Below are positions 16,211 to 25,600 of a DNA stretch of 64,000 bases, in pieces. Position 1 is the stretch's first letter, and every line of letters begins with the position of its first letter. The position numbers were made by a program, and so were the translations under genes. The notes under the pieces were generated by a model, which was given only the letters and a program-made list of their open reading frames with translations, was not told the origin of the DNA and searched no databases. This DNA comes from Lactobacillus sp. ESL0679 (GTDB taxonomy: Bacteria > Bacillota > Bacilli > Lactobacillales > Lactobacillaceae), in contig NZ_JAQTIG010000003.1 in NCBI RefSeq assembly GCF_029433515.1, positions 1-64,000 of the forward strand, read 5' to 3'.

Positions 16211-17428
16211 ATGGAAAACCCAAATACTAATCATGGTAAAAATAAGTTTCTTGTTAAGACAGCTGTTGTTGGTGTCGTTGCGGGACTTATTGGGGGCGGT
16301 GCTTCTTATGTTGCATTAGACCAAATTAATAATGCTAATTTGAATAATAATCAGGCGCAAACAACAATTAGCTCTAATAGTGCTAAAACTTCTAAAAATA
16401 GCGCCAAAACTAGTGGGACGATGACTCCGGCATATAATGATGTTAAAGGTGCTGTCGTATCCGTAATTAACATGAAGCGGCAGTCAAATAGCAGCAATAA
16501 TTCTTTGTTTGATATTTTCGGCGATAACGACAATGATAACAGCAGTAAAAAGGGTAAGCTGCAAACTTACAGTGAGGGCTCCGGGGTTATTTACATGAAG
16601 TCCGGTAATAAGGGCTATATTGTAACGAATAACCACGTAGTTTCAGGCAGTGACAAGGTGCAGGTCATGTTGTCGAACGGTAAGACGGTTAATGCGCGGA
16701 TTGTAGGAACAGATGCAACCACTGACTTGGCGGTTTTAGCAATTGACTCTGGATATGTTACCCAGACGGCTGAATTTGGTGATTCTAAGACCTTACAGGC
16801 TGGTCAGACAGTTATTGCCGTTGGTTCCCCGCTGGGTAGTGAATACGCGTCAACGGTAACTCAGGGGATTATCTCAGCTCCTGCCAGGAGTATTACAACT
16901 TCTTCTGCTAACCAGCAAACAGTTATTCAGACTGATGCGGCGATTAATCCCGGCAACTCAGGTGGTGCCTTGGTTAATTCTGCTGGTCAAGTTATTGGAA
17001 TTAACTCAATGAAGCTGGCTCAATCAAGTGATGGGACGTCCGTTGAAGGCATGGGCTTTGCCATTCCGTCTAATGAAGTAGTTACGATTGTTAACCAACT
17101 GGTAAAGAAGGGCAAAATTACCCGGCCACAGCTTGGCGTGAAGGTTATTGCGCTGCAAGGCATTCCAGCTAGTTATCGAAAGCACTTGAGTATTAAATCC
17201 AACTTGAAGAGCGGGATTTATATTGCTTCGGTAACTAAGAACGGTTCGGCAGCTGCAGCGGGAATGAAGACGGGGGATGTTATCGTTAAAGTTGATGGTA
17301 AAACGGTAACAGATGTTGCTTCGTTACACAGCATTTTGTATGATCATAAAGTCGGTGATACCGTCAATTTAACCGTTGATCGCAATGGTAAAACACTCAA
17401 TTTACAGGTTAAACTGCAGGCTAATTAA
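16211..17428 (+). CDS. htrA: HtrA-like membrane serine protease
   Basis: This 405-aa protein has an N-terminal membrane anchor (about 14-34), an Asn/Ser-rich linker, and a trypsin-like domain. The catalytic residues are in VTNNHVV (His), DLAVLAID (Asp) and NPGNSGGAL (Ser). A C-terminal PDZ domain starts around residue 310. It degrades misfolded proteins at the cell surface and is the usual last gene of the wal cluster in lactobacilli. AAAGGAG precedes the ATG and a terminator follows. Confidence 0.96.
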   Translation: MENPNTNHGKNKFLVKTAVVGVVAGLIGGGASYVALDQINNANLNNNQAQTTISSNSAKTSKNSAKTSGTMTPAYNDVKGAVVSVINMKRQSNSSNNSLFDIFGDNDNDNSSKKGKLQTYSEGSGVIYMKSGNKGYIVTNNHVVSGSDKVQVMLSNGKTVNARIVGTDATTDLAVLAIDSGYVTQTAEFGDSKTLQAGQTVIAVGSPLGSEYASTVTQGIISAPARSITTSSANQQTVIQTDAAINPGNSGGALVNSAGQVIGINSMKLAQSSDGTSVEGMGFAIPSNEVVTIVNQLVKKGKITRPQLGVKVIALQGIPASYRKHLSIKSNLKSGIYIASVTKNGSAAAAGMKTGDVIVKVDGKTVTDVASLHSILYDHKVGDTVNLTVDRNGKTLNLQVKLQAN

Positions 17429-17456
17429 GCGGGATAATATTCTATAATTGAACAAG

Positions 17457-17503
17457 AAAAAAGGCTATACTAAGCGGTTTGTACCGGCAGTATGGCTTTT
17501 TTA
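17457..17503 (+). terminator. Terminator of htrA
   Basis: AAAAAAGGCTATACT and AGTATGGCTTTTTT form a long imperfect stem with a 17-base loop and terminal T run. Confidence 0.82.
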
Positions 17504-17920
17504 TTAATATTAATTGTGCGAAACATTTTTTTATTCGGTAATTGAGCTTGTCAAGGAAAAAATTATTTGATAATTCTTGTTGATAATTGTGGAAAACTTT
17601 GTGGATTGTGCATAAAAGATGTGAGAATGCCTTTAAAAGCCTGTGGATAATCTGTTAATTGTGTTTAAATATTAGTGAAAATAGATTTACACAAACAATT
17701 GTTCAACCCGTTATCATAGTATTCTAGGCCAATTAGTTTGTGAAATTAGGCTATTAAAAGTATGTGTGTGGGTAAAATTTAGTAAAATAGAGAAAAAAGT
17801 TTGCCAACCACAATTTATCTGAAAATAAATGACAGCGACCACAAAATGTAGATTTCGATTTTGCACAGGTGTGGAAAAAGCAGGTGGAAAGATTGGGAAT
17901 TGTGGGATAAACTAGTAATT
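17504..17920 (+). other. Intergenic region with a cluster of DnaA-box sequences
   Basis: This 417-base AT-rich gap lies between htrA and rlmH. It contains three perfect DnaA-type 9-mers in one orientation: TGTGGAAAA at 17588-17596, TGTGGATAA at 17642-17650 and TGTGGAAAA at 17870-17878. There is also a near match, TGTGGATTG, at 17600-17608. No gene is visible. It could bind DnaA for regulation or titration, and must also hold the rlmH promoter. Confidence 0.6.
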
Positions 17921-18400
17921 ATGAATATCAAGATTGTCTGTGTGGGAAAACTAAAGGAAAAATATTTTAAGGATGCAATTGCCGAATACCAGAAGCGATT
18001 GCGTAGATTTGCCAAAGTTCAGCTGGTTCAGGTCGCTGATGAAAAGGCCCCAGAAAAATTCAGTCAGGCGGAGCAGGAACAAGTTAAGGAAATTGAAGGG
18101 CAACGAATTTTAAGTAAAATCAAAGACAAGGAGTACGTTTATGTGACGGCGATTAAGGGTAAGGAACGAACAAGTGAAGAGTTTGCCAGTGAACTGGAAA
18201 ATTTGACAACTTATGGTCATTCGGATATTACCTTTGTCATTGGTGGAAGCTTGGGCACCAGTCCGGCAGTTAATCGGCGGGCAGATGACTTACTTAGCTT
18301 TGGCAAGCTGACCATGCCGCACCAATTGATGCGTGTTGTTCTGATCGAACAAATTTACCGTGGCTTTATGATTAATAGTGGTAGTCCATATCACAAGTAG
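17921..18400 (+). CDS. rlmH: 23S rRNA pseudouridine-1915 N3-methyltransferase RlmH
   Basis: This 159-aa SPOUT methyltransferase has the exact family length. N-terminus [23 protein letters not shown]-site FVIGGSLG near residue 105, and C-terminus [16 protein letters not shown] with INSGSPYHK are diagnostic. It methylates Psi1915 in helix 69 of 23S rRNA. I placed the start at 17921; an in-frame upstream codon would add 20 residues foreign to the family. The ribosome binding site is weak. Confidence 0.97.
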   Translation: MNIKIVCVGKLKEKYFKDAIAEYQKRLRRFAKVQLVQVADEKAPEKFSQAEQEQVKEIEGQRILSKIKDKEYVYVTAIKGKERTSEEFASELENLTTYGHSDITFVIGGSLGTSPAVNRRADDLLSFGKLTMPHQLMRVVLIEQIYRGFMINSGSPYHK

Positions 18401-18413
18401 AATGGGGATAAAA

Positions 18414-19265
18414 ATGAAATTAGCTGTTTTTGATATTGGCGGGACCACTGTTAAGACGGGAATTTATGCGAATGAAGGCATTACTGAGCAGGCAAGTTTT
18501 AAGACGCCGAAGACGTTCACCGCTTTAAAAGAAAAAATGCATGAATTAATTGACCAAGATTGTTTCACCGGACTGGCAATTAGTGCGCCTGGTGATGTCA
18601 ATGTTAAAGCCGGTACTGTTGAAGGTATCAGTCAGGTACCATACTTGCATAAGCGGCCGATTTTTGCGGAATTGAAAGCAGAATTTGGCTTGCCACTAAC
18701 AATTGAAAATGATGCTAATTGTGCCGGTATCTGTGAAACCAAAATTGGTAATGGTCGGCAGTTTAAGAACGTTGCGTTTATTGTTATCGGAACGGGAATT
18801 GGCGGCGCCGTTTTTATTAATCATGAGCTGTATCGTGGTTCGCATTTAGTTGGCGGTGAATTCGGCTTTATGAGGGGCAGAACGGACCGCATGTTGAGCA
18901 TGGATGCGCCAATAGTCAAGGCTGCCAAAATTTATTCGCAAAAAACTAAAACGGAAGTTGACGGAAAAAAGTTATTTGCTTTGGCTAGTCAAGGCGACGA
19001 ACTAGCCCAAAGTCTGGTTAATCGGTTTTATGACCTCTTGGCAAGCAGTATGTATGACCTGCAGGTTTCTTTTGATTTTGACGCGTTTATTTTGGGTGGC
19101 GGTGTGTCCGCTCGTTCAGAAATCAGCGCCGAAATCGCTAAAAGGCTCAAGCAGAAATTGACAGAGTTTGGAATGGCGCGGATTATGCCGCAGGTAATGA
19201 CATGTCAGTATCATAATTCGGCCAATCTTTATGGTGCTGCCTTGAATTTTATAGCTCAAATGTAA
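18414..19265 (+). CDS. ROK-family sugar kinase/regulator
   Basis: This 283-aa protein starts MKLAVFDIGGTTVKTGIY (phosphate-1 motif). It has ENDANCAG, VIGTGIGGAVF (phosphate-2) and FILGGGVS (adenosine motif). It has no N-terminal DNA-binding domain, so it is a kinase-type ROK protein, probably for a hexose or amino sugar. The zinc-binding CxCGxxGCxE motif of typical glucokinases is absent; the corresponding place reads GGEFGFM. GGGGA precedes the ATG at 18414. Confidence 0.9.
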   Translation: MKLAVFDIGGTTVKTGIYANEGITEQASFKTPKTFTALKEKMHELIDQDCFTGLAISAPGDVNVKAGTVEGISQVPYLHKRPIFAELKAEFGLPLTIENDANCAGICETKIGNGRQFKNVAFIVIGTGIGGAVFINHELYRGSHLVGGEFGFMRGRTDRMLSMDAPIVKAAKIYSQKTKTEVDGKKLFALASQGDELAQSLVNRFYDLLASSMYDLQVSFDFDAFILGGGVSARSEISAEIAKRLKQKLTEFGMARIMPQVMTCQYHNSANLYGAALNFIAQM

Positions 19266-19269
19266 ATTA

Positions 19270-19300
19270 AAAAAATGTAGTCGAATTACGACTACATTTT
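19270..19300. terminator. Bidirectional terminator
   Basis: AAAATGTAGTCG and CGACTACATTTT pair around AATTA between the convergent ROK and ECF genes. Confidence 0.85.
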
Positions 19301-19954
19301 TTATTTTAAGATGAATAATGCTAGGTTAAGTGCAATTAGAATAATAGCACTCCAGACCCAATCTCGTGCCCGCACTGGTACGGCAATGATTACGGAACGG
19401 TGGGCGTCTTCTTGATAGCCGTGGGATTCCATTCCTTGCGCTAAATTCTCGGCAGAATTGAGTGCTACCAAAATCGCTTTAAAATATAATACTGGCGACC
19501 AAAAGCTGAGATAAACGCCGCGCATCATGCCCGCCGTCCGGATTTGCTTAACGGCTTGCTTCATGCGGGGAACAATATTAAGCGCAGCCAGAACGCCGTA
19601 AGCAAATTTACTAGGTAAATGGAAATTCTGCTCAAACGAACGCGCTAATTCTTCGGCATTGGTATTAATCGTGACGCAGCTGATAGTTAAGATATAAACG
19701 TAAATTCGGCTGGACAAACCCAAAGCATTAAACAGATTAGGTGTTGGTGTGAACCATTCAAGTGTTGCAAAAATCGTAAATGCGGCAATGAACGGCACTA
19801 AAAGCAGAATTAGCAGATTCTTTAATTTGATTCGCTTAATTAGTAAATAAATAATTGCTAAAATGATGATTGCAAAATTAGTCGACAAGCTAATTTTCAA
19901 TGATATTTCAAGCGAAATAATTAGGGCTAAAATAAACTTAAAACTAGGATTCAT
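19301..19954 (-). CDS. ECF transporter T component (CbiQ/EcfT-like)
   Basis: This 217-aa membrane protein has about five segments (LILALIISLEISLKISLS at the start) and the cytoplasmic coupling motifs MMRGVYLSFWSP and QGMESHGYQ typical of EcfT proteins. It lies 9 bases after the double-ATPase gene and shares its TPP riboswitch leader. Together they form the energy-coupling part of a vitamin transporter, likely for thiamine or its pyrimidine precursor (YkoC/YkoD-like). Confidence 0.88.
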   Translation of the reverse strand: MNPSFKFILALIISLEISLKISLSTNFAIIILAIIYLLIKRIKLKNLLILLLVPFIAAFTIFATLEWFTPTPNLFNALGLSSRIYVYILTISCVTINTNAEELARSFEQNFHLPSKFAYGVLAALNIVPRMKQAVKQIRTAGMMRGVYLSFWSPVLYFKAILVALNSAENLAQGMESHGYQEDAHRSVIIAVPVRARDWVWSAIILIALNLALFILK

Positions 19955-19963
19955 GAAAGTACC

Positions 19964-21319
19964 TCACTTAGTCACGTAATGCAGCTGCTTATCGGCAAAA
20001 ACGAGGTGGTAGTCACACCAATCAGCTAGGCCATCGAGCTCATGACTGATAATTAGCAAAGTTTGTCCACGCTTTTTTTGACTTTGCCTAAGTAGTTGCA
20101 TGACTTTTTGACTTGATACGTGGTCCAAGCCGCTTAGCGGCTCGTCAATCAGCAATACATCTTGGTCTGCGATTAACATTAGTAAAATTTGCAATTTCTT
20201 TTGTTGACCGCCGGACAGAGAATACACAACCTGGTCTAGATGTTGGTCTAAATCGAGGTCAGCTAAAACTTCGTTGATTTTTTCATCAGTAAAAAAGCCG
20301 TTAGTCCGTTGTTTTTTACTCAAGTTGATTTCGTCTTGAACGGTAACACTCAAAAATTGGTCGGTTGCATTCTGAAAAATTTGAGCAACGTGTAATAAGT
20401 ATTTGCGCGTTGCCTGTTGACGCACTTCACGATTGTGGTAAGTTAAGCTGCCGCTATAAGGCAGCATTTTGGTTAGTGCGTTAAATAGTGAGGTCTTACC
20501 AACGCCGTTAGCTCCAGTAATTAGCGTGGTTTTGCCCGCAATAATCTTAAGCTGATCTTGGCTTAATAAAAGTCGGTTCTGCGTTAGCTGCGTTTTATTT
20601 AAGGTAAAGCAAGCAGCTTCATTTTGGGGCACAGCAAACGAATAATTATTCTGGTGCATGCTTGTTTGGAGTAGTTTGTCTTTAGCTAAACTGTCTAATT
20701 GTTGAACATGATGGCCTGCAAATTGAAACAGGCAATCACAGACATCTTGGTAGCCGTTTAAAACGTGGTCACTCAAAATAATCGTTTTGCCTTGATCGCG
20801 CAAGTGCGCTAATTTGGTAATTAAAAATTGTCGTGCCTGTGGATCACAACTAGCAAAAGGTTCGTCTAGCAAGAATAAATCGATGTCCATTGCAATGAGA
20901 ACGGCAAGGGCCACACGTTGTTGCTCACCGCCGGACATTGTATTAATTTTTTGGTCCAGCAAGTTTTCAATTTGCGCAAATTGCACGCCGGCAGTTAGGT
21001 GCTTGTGATAATCTGCCTGTTTAACTCGTAAGTTCTCAAGTGCAAAAATAATTTCTTCTCTTGGGGTCGCCATTGTGAACTGTTCGCCAGCATTTTGAAA
21101 CATGATGGCGGACTTTAAGCCGTTGAGATTAAGATCGCCGCTGACTTTACCGGCATATTTGGGATATAGACCAGCCAGTACCTTAAGTAAAGTTGACTTA
21201 CCACAACCAGTAGGGCCAATTAATAGTGAAAATTGCCCCGTGGGAATTTCGAGATTAAGGTTATCAAGAATTTTAATATTTTGATCGTATGAAAAAGTTA
21301 AATTTTTGCTTGTAATCAT
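19964..21319 (-). CDS. ECF transporter double ATPase (YkoD-like)
   Basis: This protein of about 451 aa is made of two fused ABC ATPase domains. Domain 1 has Walker A GPTGCGKSTLLK, signature MSGGEQQR and Walker B DLFLLDEPFA. Domain 2 has GANGVGKTSLFN, LSGGQQKK and VLLIDEPLSG. Fused ATPases with one T component are found in thiamine/HMP-type ECF systems. The start at 21319 is ATG; an in-frame TTG at 21331 is possible, and neither has a strong Shine-Dalgarno. No S component (substrate-binding subunit) gene is adjacent. Confidence 0.9.
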   Translation of the reverse strand: MITSKNLTFSYDQNIKILDNLNLEIPTGQFSLLIGPTGCGKSTLLKVLAGLYPKYAGKVSGDLNLNGLKSAIMFQNAGEQFTMATPREEIIFALENLRVKQADYHKHLTAGVQFAQIENLLDQKINTMSGGEQQRVALAVLIAMDIDLFLLDEPFASCDPQARQFLITKLAHLRDQGKTIILSDHVLNGYQDVCDCLFQFAGHHVQQLDSLAKDKLLQTSMHQNNYSFAVPQNEAACFTLNKTQLTQNRLLLSQDQLKIIAGKTTLITGANGVGKTSLFNALTKMLPYSGSLTYHNREVRQQATRKYLLHVAQIFQNATDQFLSVTVQDEINLSKKQRTNGFFTDEKINEVLADLDLDQHLDQVVYSLSGGQQKKLQILLMLIADQDVLLIDEPLSGLDHVSSQKVMQLLRQSQKKRGQTLLIISHELDGLADWCDYHLVFADKQLHYVTK

Positions 21320-21333
21320 TATTTTTACCAACT

Positions 21334-21456
21334 AAAAAAGTCGCTAGGACGAGATGCACTAACGACGTAAAATTCATTCATTTTCCCTTCGCTGGCATTG
21401 TCCATAGCAGGTTCAACGGGTATTATCTCAGCCTTGCAGCACCCCAAAGTTATCAA
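21334..21456 (-). promoter_or_regulatory. TPP riboswitch with intrinsic terminator, ECF operon
   Basis: The minus strand contains the Thi-box hallmarks TGGGGTGCTG, GGCTGAGATAATACCC, GAACCTGCT and GCGAAGGGAA in order (about 21383-21450). A terminator then follows (GTCGTTAG/CTAGCGAC plus TTTTTT, 21334-21366). Thiamine pyrophosphate should stop transcription of the transporter genes. This ties the transporter to thiamine. Confidence 0.93.
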
Positions 21457-21579
21457 ACTGATTTTACATGAAAGCTGCTTTTCTGTCTAGTCATGATAGC
21501 TTGATGAAAATAAAGTGCCAGTGAATATGGATTTTGCTATATAATAAAAGTGTTAAATTAGTAATAAGAAGGTGAAACT

Positions 21580-22518
21580 ATGGCAGCAGTCAAATTGGCG
21601 CAATATTTAGCTAGCATTTTAAGTTCAACTAATAGCGACACAAATGAATTGCGTTTAAAAGCAGTGGGCAGCAACTTTGACCTGTTTACTGTTTATCTTG
21701 AAAATCACAACACTGGTGTTCATCGTTATCAAACAACGAATGCGATGATTTTTTATGAAGCTGGCGGTAAATCAAATATTAAAATTCACGGCCAAGATTT
21801 CGAGCTAGGAGTAGGGAATATTGTCTTTTTACCAGCTAAAAGTGATTATGAGGTTCAAAAACAAACTAAAAATGACGTTTTGGTAAAGTTAGATTTAAAT
21901 TCTAAGTATAATTTACAATATTTCCTAGGAAATATTACGAATAAGGAGTCACGTGAAGAACAGGCAATTGAGCAAGTAATTAGCAAGCTGCGGGTTAATC
22001 GCCTGTTATATTTAAAGTCAACGCCAATTTCTAAGTCGGCACAATTGATGAATAGGATAATTGATGAATATTTAAATCAAAATTTATTTGCCGAGAGTGT
22101 AGTTAAAGCAGAATTAAATTTATTGCTAGTTGCGGCAGTACGTAATCAAAACTTCGCTGCAGCGCCAGCAGAAAAGCAAGGCTTTGCCAATGCAACACTT
22201 GAAAGCTATATCGATGCCAATTTTGCTGATATTACTTTAGATGCAGCTGCTAAGTATTTCGGTTTTAATCCGAATTATTTTTCTAGTTTAGTTAAACAAA
22301 AGACCGGCAAAAGCTTTGTGGAGCATGTTGATGAGCGGCGAATGCAGGAAGCACGCAATTTGCTTGCACGTCCTGATATTTCAGTTAAGGAGATTATTGC
22401 CAGGGTCGGTTACAATGGCAAGTCATTTTTCTATAAAAAGTTTAATGAATATTATCATCAGACGCCGGTTCAAATGCGTGCGGAGCTATTTCGCCAGGCT
22501 AACATTAATTTGAAATAA
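21580..22518 (+). CDS. AraC-family transcriptional regulator with cupin sensor domain
   Basis: This 312-aa protein has an N-terminal cupin-like domain (about 25-120) and a C-terminal AraC helix-turn-helix pair (about 205-305). The latter includes YFGFNPNYFSSLVKQKTGKS and IIARVGYNGKSFFYKKFNEY, with the usual P-x-x-x-R end as TPVQMRAE. GAAGGTG precedes the ATG. It sits between the two TPP-riboswitch transcription units but has its own promoter region. Its target is unknown and may not be thiamine related. Confidence 0.88.
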   Translation: MAAVKLAQYLASILSSTNSDTNELRLKAVGSNFDLFTVYLENHNTGVHRYQTTNAMIFYEAGGKSNIKIHGQDFELGVGNIVFLPAKSDYEVQKQTKNDVLVKLDLNSKYNLQYFLGNITNKESREEQAIEQVISKLRVNRLLYLKSTPISKSAQLMNRIIDEYLNQNLFAESVVKAELNLLLVAAVRNQNFAAAPAEKQGFANATLESYIDANFADITLDAAAKYFGFNPNYFSSLVKQKTGKSFVEHVDERRMQEARNLLARPDISVKEIIARVGYNGKSFFYKKFNEYYHQTPVQMRAELFRQANINLK

Positions 22519-22580
22519 AAAATGATTGACAGCGCAACCAAAAGCTGTTATACCTAAACTATAATTTAATAACGAAAGTT

Positions 22581-22707
22581 CGTCTGGGGTGTCGCACAAG
22601 CGACTGAGATTATACTCATCGAACCTGATGTAGTTTATACTACCGAAGGAAGAGCGGCTTGTTGATCAATTTTTTGAGCCATTCTTATTTAAGAATGGCT
22701 CATTTTT
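22581..22707 (+). promoter_or_regulatory. TPP riboswitch with terminator, thiSFG operon
   Basis: The aptamer (22581-22655) carries CTGGGGTGTCGC, CGACTGAGATTATACTC, GAACCTGATGTAG and CTACCGAAGGAA. A terminator follows at 22674-22707 (GAGCCATTC/GAATGGCTC plus T run). It lies about 40 bases before thiS and should repress the operon when TPP is plentiful. Confidence 0.95.
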
Positions 22708-22748
22708 ATTAAAAGTCCTTTCCTTTGATAGCCGAAGGAAGGGATTTT

Positions 22749-22943
22749 TTGGTTACTGTTAATGGCGAAGAAGTGGCAGTCGCTGGTACATCAATTGCAA
22801 CACTTTTAACCCAAAGAAATGCGCCGGTCAGCAATTTAGCAGTTGAACTAAATGGCAAGATTGTGCCTCGCAGCGATTTTGCCAATGTTCTGCTAAAAGA
22901 AAATGACAAGGTGGAAATAATTTCATTTGTTGGGGGTGGATAA
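22749..22943 (+). CDS. thiS: Sulfur carrier protein ThiS
   Basis: This 64-aa ubiquitin-like protein reads VTVNGEEVAVAG at the start and ends VGGG; the terminal Gly-Gly is adenylated by ThiF and thiocarboxylated to donate sulfur to the thiazole. The likely start is TTG at 22749, 6 bases after GGAAGGG; other in-frame starts (22725) lack a proper site. It is the first gene after the TPP riboswitch and abuts thiF. Confidence 0.92.
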   Translation: MVTVNGEEVAVAGTSIATLLTQRNAPVSNLAVELNGKIVPRSDFANVLLKENDKVEIISFVGGG

Positions 22944-23582
22944 ATGCTAGATAGGTCACGCAATTCGGCAGTTGTCGCTGAAATGCAAAAACGTAACGTC
23001 TCGGGATCTAGCTCTAAACTAGCTGCTGCCAAGGTAACTATTGCTGGTTGTGGCGGTTTAGGAACAAATATTTCTCTTGCTTTAGCTCGCATTGGTGTTG
23101 GTCAAATAACTTTGATTGACTTTGACCAGGTTGAATTAAGTAATCTTAATCGTCAGCAATTTAAATTTAATCAAGTTGGAATGGCGAAGGTAGTTGCGAT
23201 GAAGGAGAACTTGCAGGAAGTTAATCCGTTTGTAACGGTTAAGGCGATAAAAGAGCGGGTAACACTGCAAAATATCGCACAGTTATTTCAAGATGCGGAT
23301 ATTATCTGTGAGGCCTTTGATGACCCAGCGGCCAAAGCAATGTTATTGGAAAATGTCACGACAATTTTTCCTGATAAGCCGTTAGTCATGGCGTCAGGAA
23401 TGGCGGGGATTCATAGTGCTAATGCAATTAAGACGCGAAAAATATTGCCTAATGTGTATTTAGCAGGTGATGGCAAGTCTAAAGGGACAGAGGGTCTTAT
23501 GGCTCCACGCGTGACAATCTGTGCTGGTCATGAGGCAAATATGATTGTTCAGTTAATTTTAGGAATTGAAGATTTAAATTAA
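22944..23582 (+). CDS. thiF: ThiF/MoeB-family adenylyltransferase
   Basis: This 212-aa E1-like enzyme has the ATP-binding motif [19 protein letters not shown], then [15 protein letters not shown] and [11 protein letters not shown]. It activates the ThiS C-terminus. It is the short form (about 210 aa) common in ThiF of Firmicutes and anaerobes and lacks the CxxC zinc pairs of MoeB. It starts directly after the thiS stop codon. Confidence 0.93.
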   Translation: MLDRSRNSAVVAEMQKRNVSGSSSKLAAAKVTIAGCGGLGTNISLALARIGVGQITLIDFDQVELSNLNRQQFKFNQVGMAKVVAMKENLQEVNPFVTVKAIKERVTLQNIAQLFQDADIICEAFDDPAAKAMLLENVTTIFPDKPLVMASGMAGIHSANAIKTRKILPNVYLAGDGKSKGTEGLMAPRVTICAGHEANMIVQLILGIEDLN

Positions 23583-23596
23583 AAGAGGAAAACATA

Positions 23597-24373
23597 ATGA
23601 CAAATACTGAAGAAACAGATTTATTAACAATTGGCGGGCACACTTTTACCTCACGGTTTATTTTGGGCTCAGGAAAATATTCTTATGACCTAATTGACGC
23701 GGCAGTAAAGCATGCTAAGGCACAAATTATTACGATGGCTTTACGGCGGACAACGTCTGATCAAGAAAATATTCTTAACTACATTCCTAAGGGCGTGACA
23801 ATTTTACCAAATACGTCAGGGTCAACAACGGCTGATGAGGCAATTAGAACCGCGCACTTAGCTCGTGAATTGAGTGGCAGTGACTTCATCAAGTTAGAGG
23901 TAGTGCCTGATAAAAAGTACTTGTTGCCTGATAATGCGGAAACTGTTAAGGCAACAGAGGTTCTGGCAAAAGAAGGCTTTATTGTTATGCCATATATTTT
24001 GCCTGACTTAAATACTGCACGGGAATTAGTCAATGCGGGCGCGGCTACTGTTATGCCGCTGGCAGCGCCGATTGGTACCAATAAAGGTTTGGCAACTAAG
24101 GAGTTAATTCAGATTTTGATTGATGAAATCGACGTCCCAGTCATTGTTGATGCGGGAATTGGTCGCCCGAGCCAAGCTGCCGAAGCAATGGAAATGGGTG
24201 CCGATGCAATTATGGCTAATACCTCGATGGCGACAGCTAAGAATATTCCATTAATGGCCGAAGCTTTTAAATTGGGAATTGAAGCAGGACGTAAGGCTTA
24301 TTTGGCTGGCCCTGGCCGGGTAATTGAACACGGTGCAGTTGCGTCATCACCATTAACTGGTGTAAGTAAGTAA
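23597..24373 (+). CDS. thiG: Thiazole synthase ThiG
   Basis: This 258-aa TIM-barrel protein of standard length has [20 protein letters not shown] at the start and [15 protein letters not shown]. The Schiff-base lysine region is FIKLEVVPD, and the phosphate-binding end is [20 protein letters not shown]. It builds the thiazole phosphate from deoxyxylulose phosphate, ThiS thiocarboxylate and dehydroglycine. The dehydroglycine source (ThiO or ThiH) is not in the window. Confidence 0.97.
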   Translation: MTNTEETDLLTIGGHTFTSRFILGSGKYSYDLIDAAVKHAKAQIITMALRRTTSDQENILNYIPKGVTILPNTSGSTTADEAIRTAHLARELSGSDFIKLEVVPDKKYLLPDNAETVKATEVLAKEGFIVMPYILPDLNTARELVNAGAATVMPLAAPIGTNKGLATKELIQILIDEIDVPVIVDAGIGRPSQAAEAMEMGADAIMANTSMATAKNIPLMAEAFKLGIEAGRKAYLAGPGRVIEHGAVASSPLTGVSK

Positions 24374-24377
24374 CGTC

Positions 24378-25598
24378 ATGCAGCAGAGTGAAAAAATAAC
24401 GGTTAGTCAGCTTTTTAAGCAGATTACAACCCTGCCTAATTCTGGATTAGGACAGAACCGCTTGGTCTATTCTTCTGATTGGCTTCAGGGACAGAAATTA
24501 TTAATCCAGTTTGCGTTAAAAGCGGGTTTTCAAGTTACAGTTGATGACTACGGTAATGTCTATTTAGATTTACTTGGAAAGGACCAAGAGCAAGTGATTG
24601 CGACGGGCTCGCATATGGACACTGTGAAAAATGGCGGCCGCTTTGATGGCCTGTATGGTGTTCTGGGCGGGTTACAGGCTGCTTTGAATCTGCGCGAGCG
24701 GTTTGGTATTCCGCAAAAGACGCTTCGGGTAATTTCCTTTTGTGAAGAAGAAGGCAGCCGATTTGATGCCACCTTTAGCGGCTCGAAGCACTATGCTCGC
24801 GCGGCTGAGACTAATGGCTTAGTTGATGAAAATGGCATCAAAATCGAAAATGCTCGCAGTAATGCTGTTAATGAATTGAAGCAAATTAGCGGTGTCAATT
24901 ATGCTTTTCCCAAGCTGCCACAATCTTTTACTGAGTTACATATTGAGCAAGGAAACCGCCTTGACCTCAATGATATTTCACTTGGGTTAGTTATAGCGAT
25001 TGTCGGTCAGCGGCGTTATCGCGTTACGGTTAACGGCATTACTAATCATGCGGGGACGACCTTGATGACTGAGCGTCACGATGCTTTGCAGGCAACAATT
25101 AAGTTAATTAACCAGTTTGAAGTGCTTGCGAGTGCAGTGGATCCACTTTTGACTTTTACAGTTGGCGAACTTGCTGTTTGGCCGAATACTTCTAACGTGA
25201 TTCCCGGCAAAGTGACGTTTTTTATTGATTGTCGTCATCAAAATAATGAGCTTTTAGATGAATTTGAAAAAATGATGAAAAACACCATTGCTAATCTTCC
25301 TGATCCGCTGATTAACGTTGAATTTAAGCGCTGGGTTCATGATCAACCTGTAATTTTAAGTTCGGAAATGCTGACAAAAAATGAAAAATTAGCGCACAAA
25401 ATGGGTTATTCAATCATGAAATTGGCTTCGGGTGCAGGACACGATAGTGAAATTATGAATCGTGTCGTACCAACGACAATGATTTTTGTACCCAGCATTA
25501 ATGGTATTAGTCACGCACCAGAAGAAAATACCAAACCTGAGGATTTGCAGCGGGGAGTTGAATTCTTGACCGCATCGCTTTATCAGGAGGCATATTAA
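24378..25598 (+). CDS. M20-family amidohydrolase (N-carbamoyl-amino-acid hydrolase/allantoate amidohydrolase type)
   Basis: This 406-aa zinc hydrolase has the metal site GSHMDTVKNGGRFDGLYGVL, then FCEEEGSRFDATFSGS, HIEQGNRL and a final GAGHDSEIMN with PSINGISHAPEE. These are the marks of the beta-ureidopropionase/allantoate/carbamoylase group. It lies between thiG and a symporter gene, four bases after thiG, in the TPP-riboswitch operon. Related M20 enzymes (YlmB) deformylate aminopyrimidine in thiamine salvage, so a salvage step is an attractive guess; supply of an amino acid is another. The substrate is unproven. Confidence 0.88.
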   Translation: MQQSEKITVSQLFKQITTLPNSGLGQNRLVYSSDWLQGQKLLIQFALKAGFQVTVDDYGNVYLDLLGKDQEQVIATGSHMDTVKNGGRFDGLYGVLGGLQAALNLRERFGIPQKTLRVISFCEEEGSRFDATFSGSKHYARAAETNGLVDENGIKIENARSNAVNELKQISGVNYAFPKLPQSFTELHIEQGNRLDLNDISLGLVIAIVGQRRYRVTVNGITNHAGTTLMTERHDALQATIKLINQFEVLASAVDPLLTFTVGELAVWPNTSNVIPGKVTFFIDCRHQNNELLDEFEKMMKNTIANLPDPLINVEFKRWVHDQPVILSSEMLTKNEKLAHKMGYSIMKLASGAGHDSEIMNRVVPTTMIFVPSINGISHAPEENTKPEDLQRGVEFLTASLYQEAY

Positions 25599-25600
25599 TA

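Noticed and set aside
17504-17920. A replication origin
   Set aside because: DnaA boxes are present, but there is no dnaA/dnaN or clear unwinding element here, and in this group oriC lies at dnaA.
22709-23092. 127-codon minus-strand frame over thiS/thiF
   Set aside because: It lies opposite two genes with exact family motifs and has no start signal.
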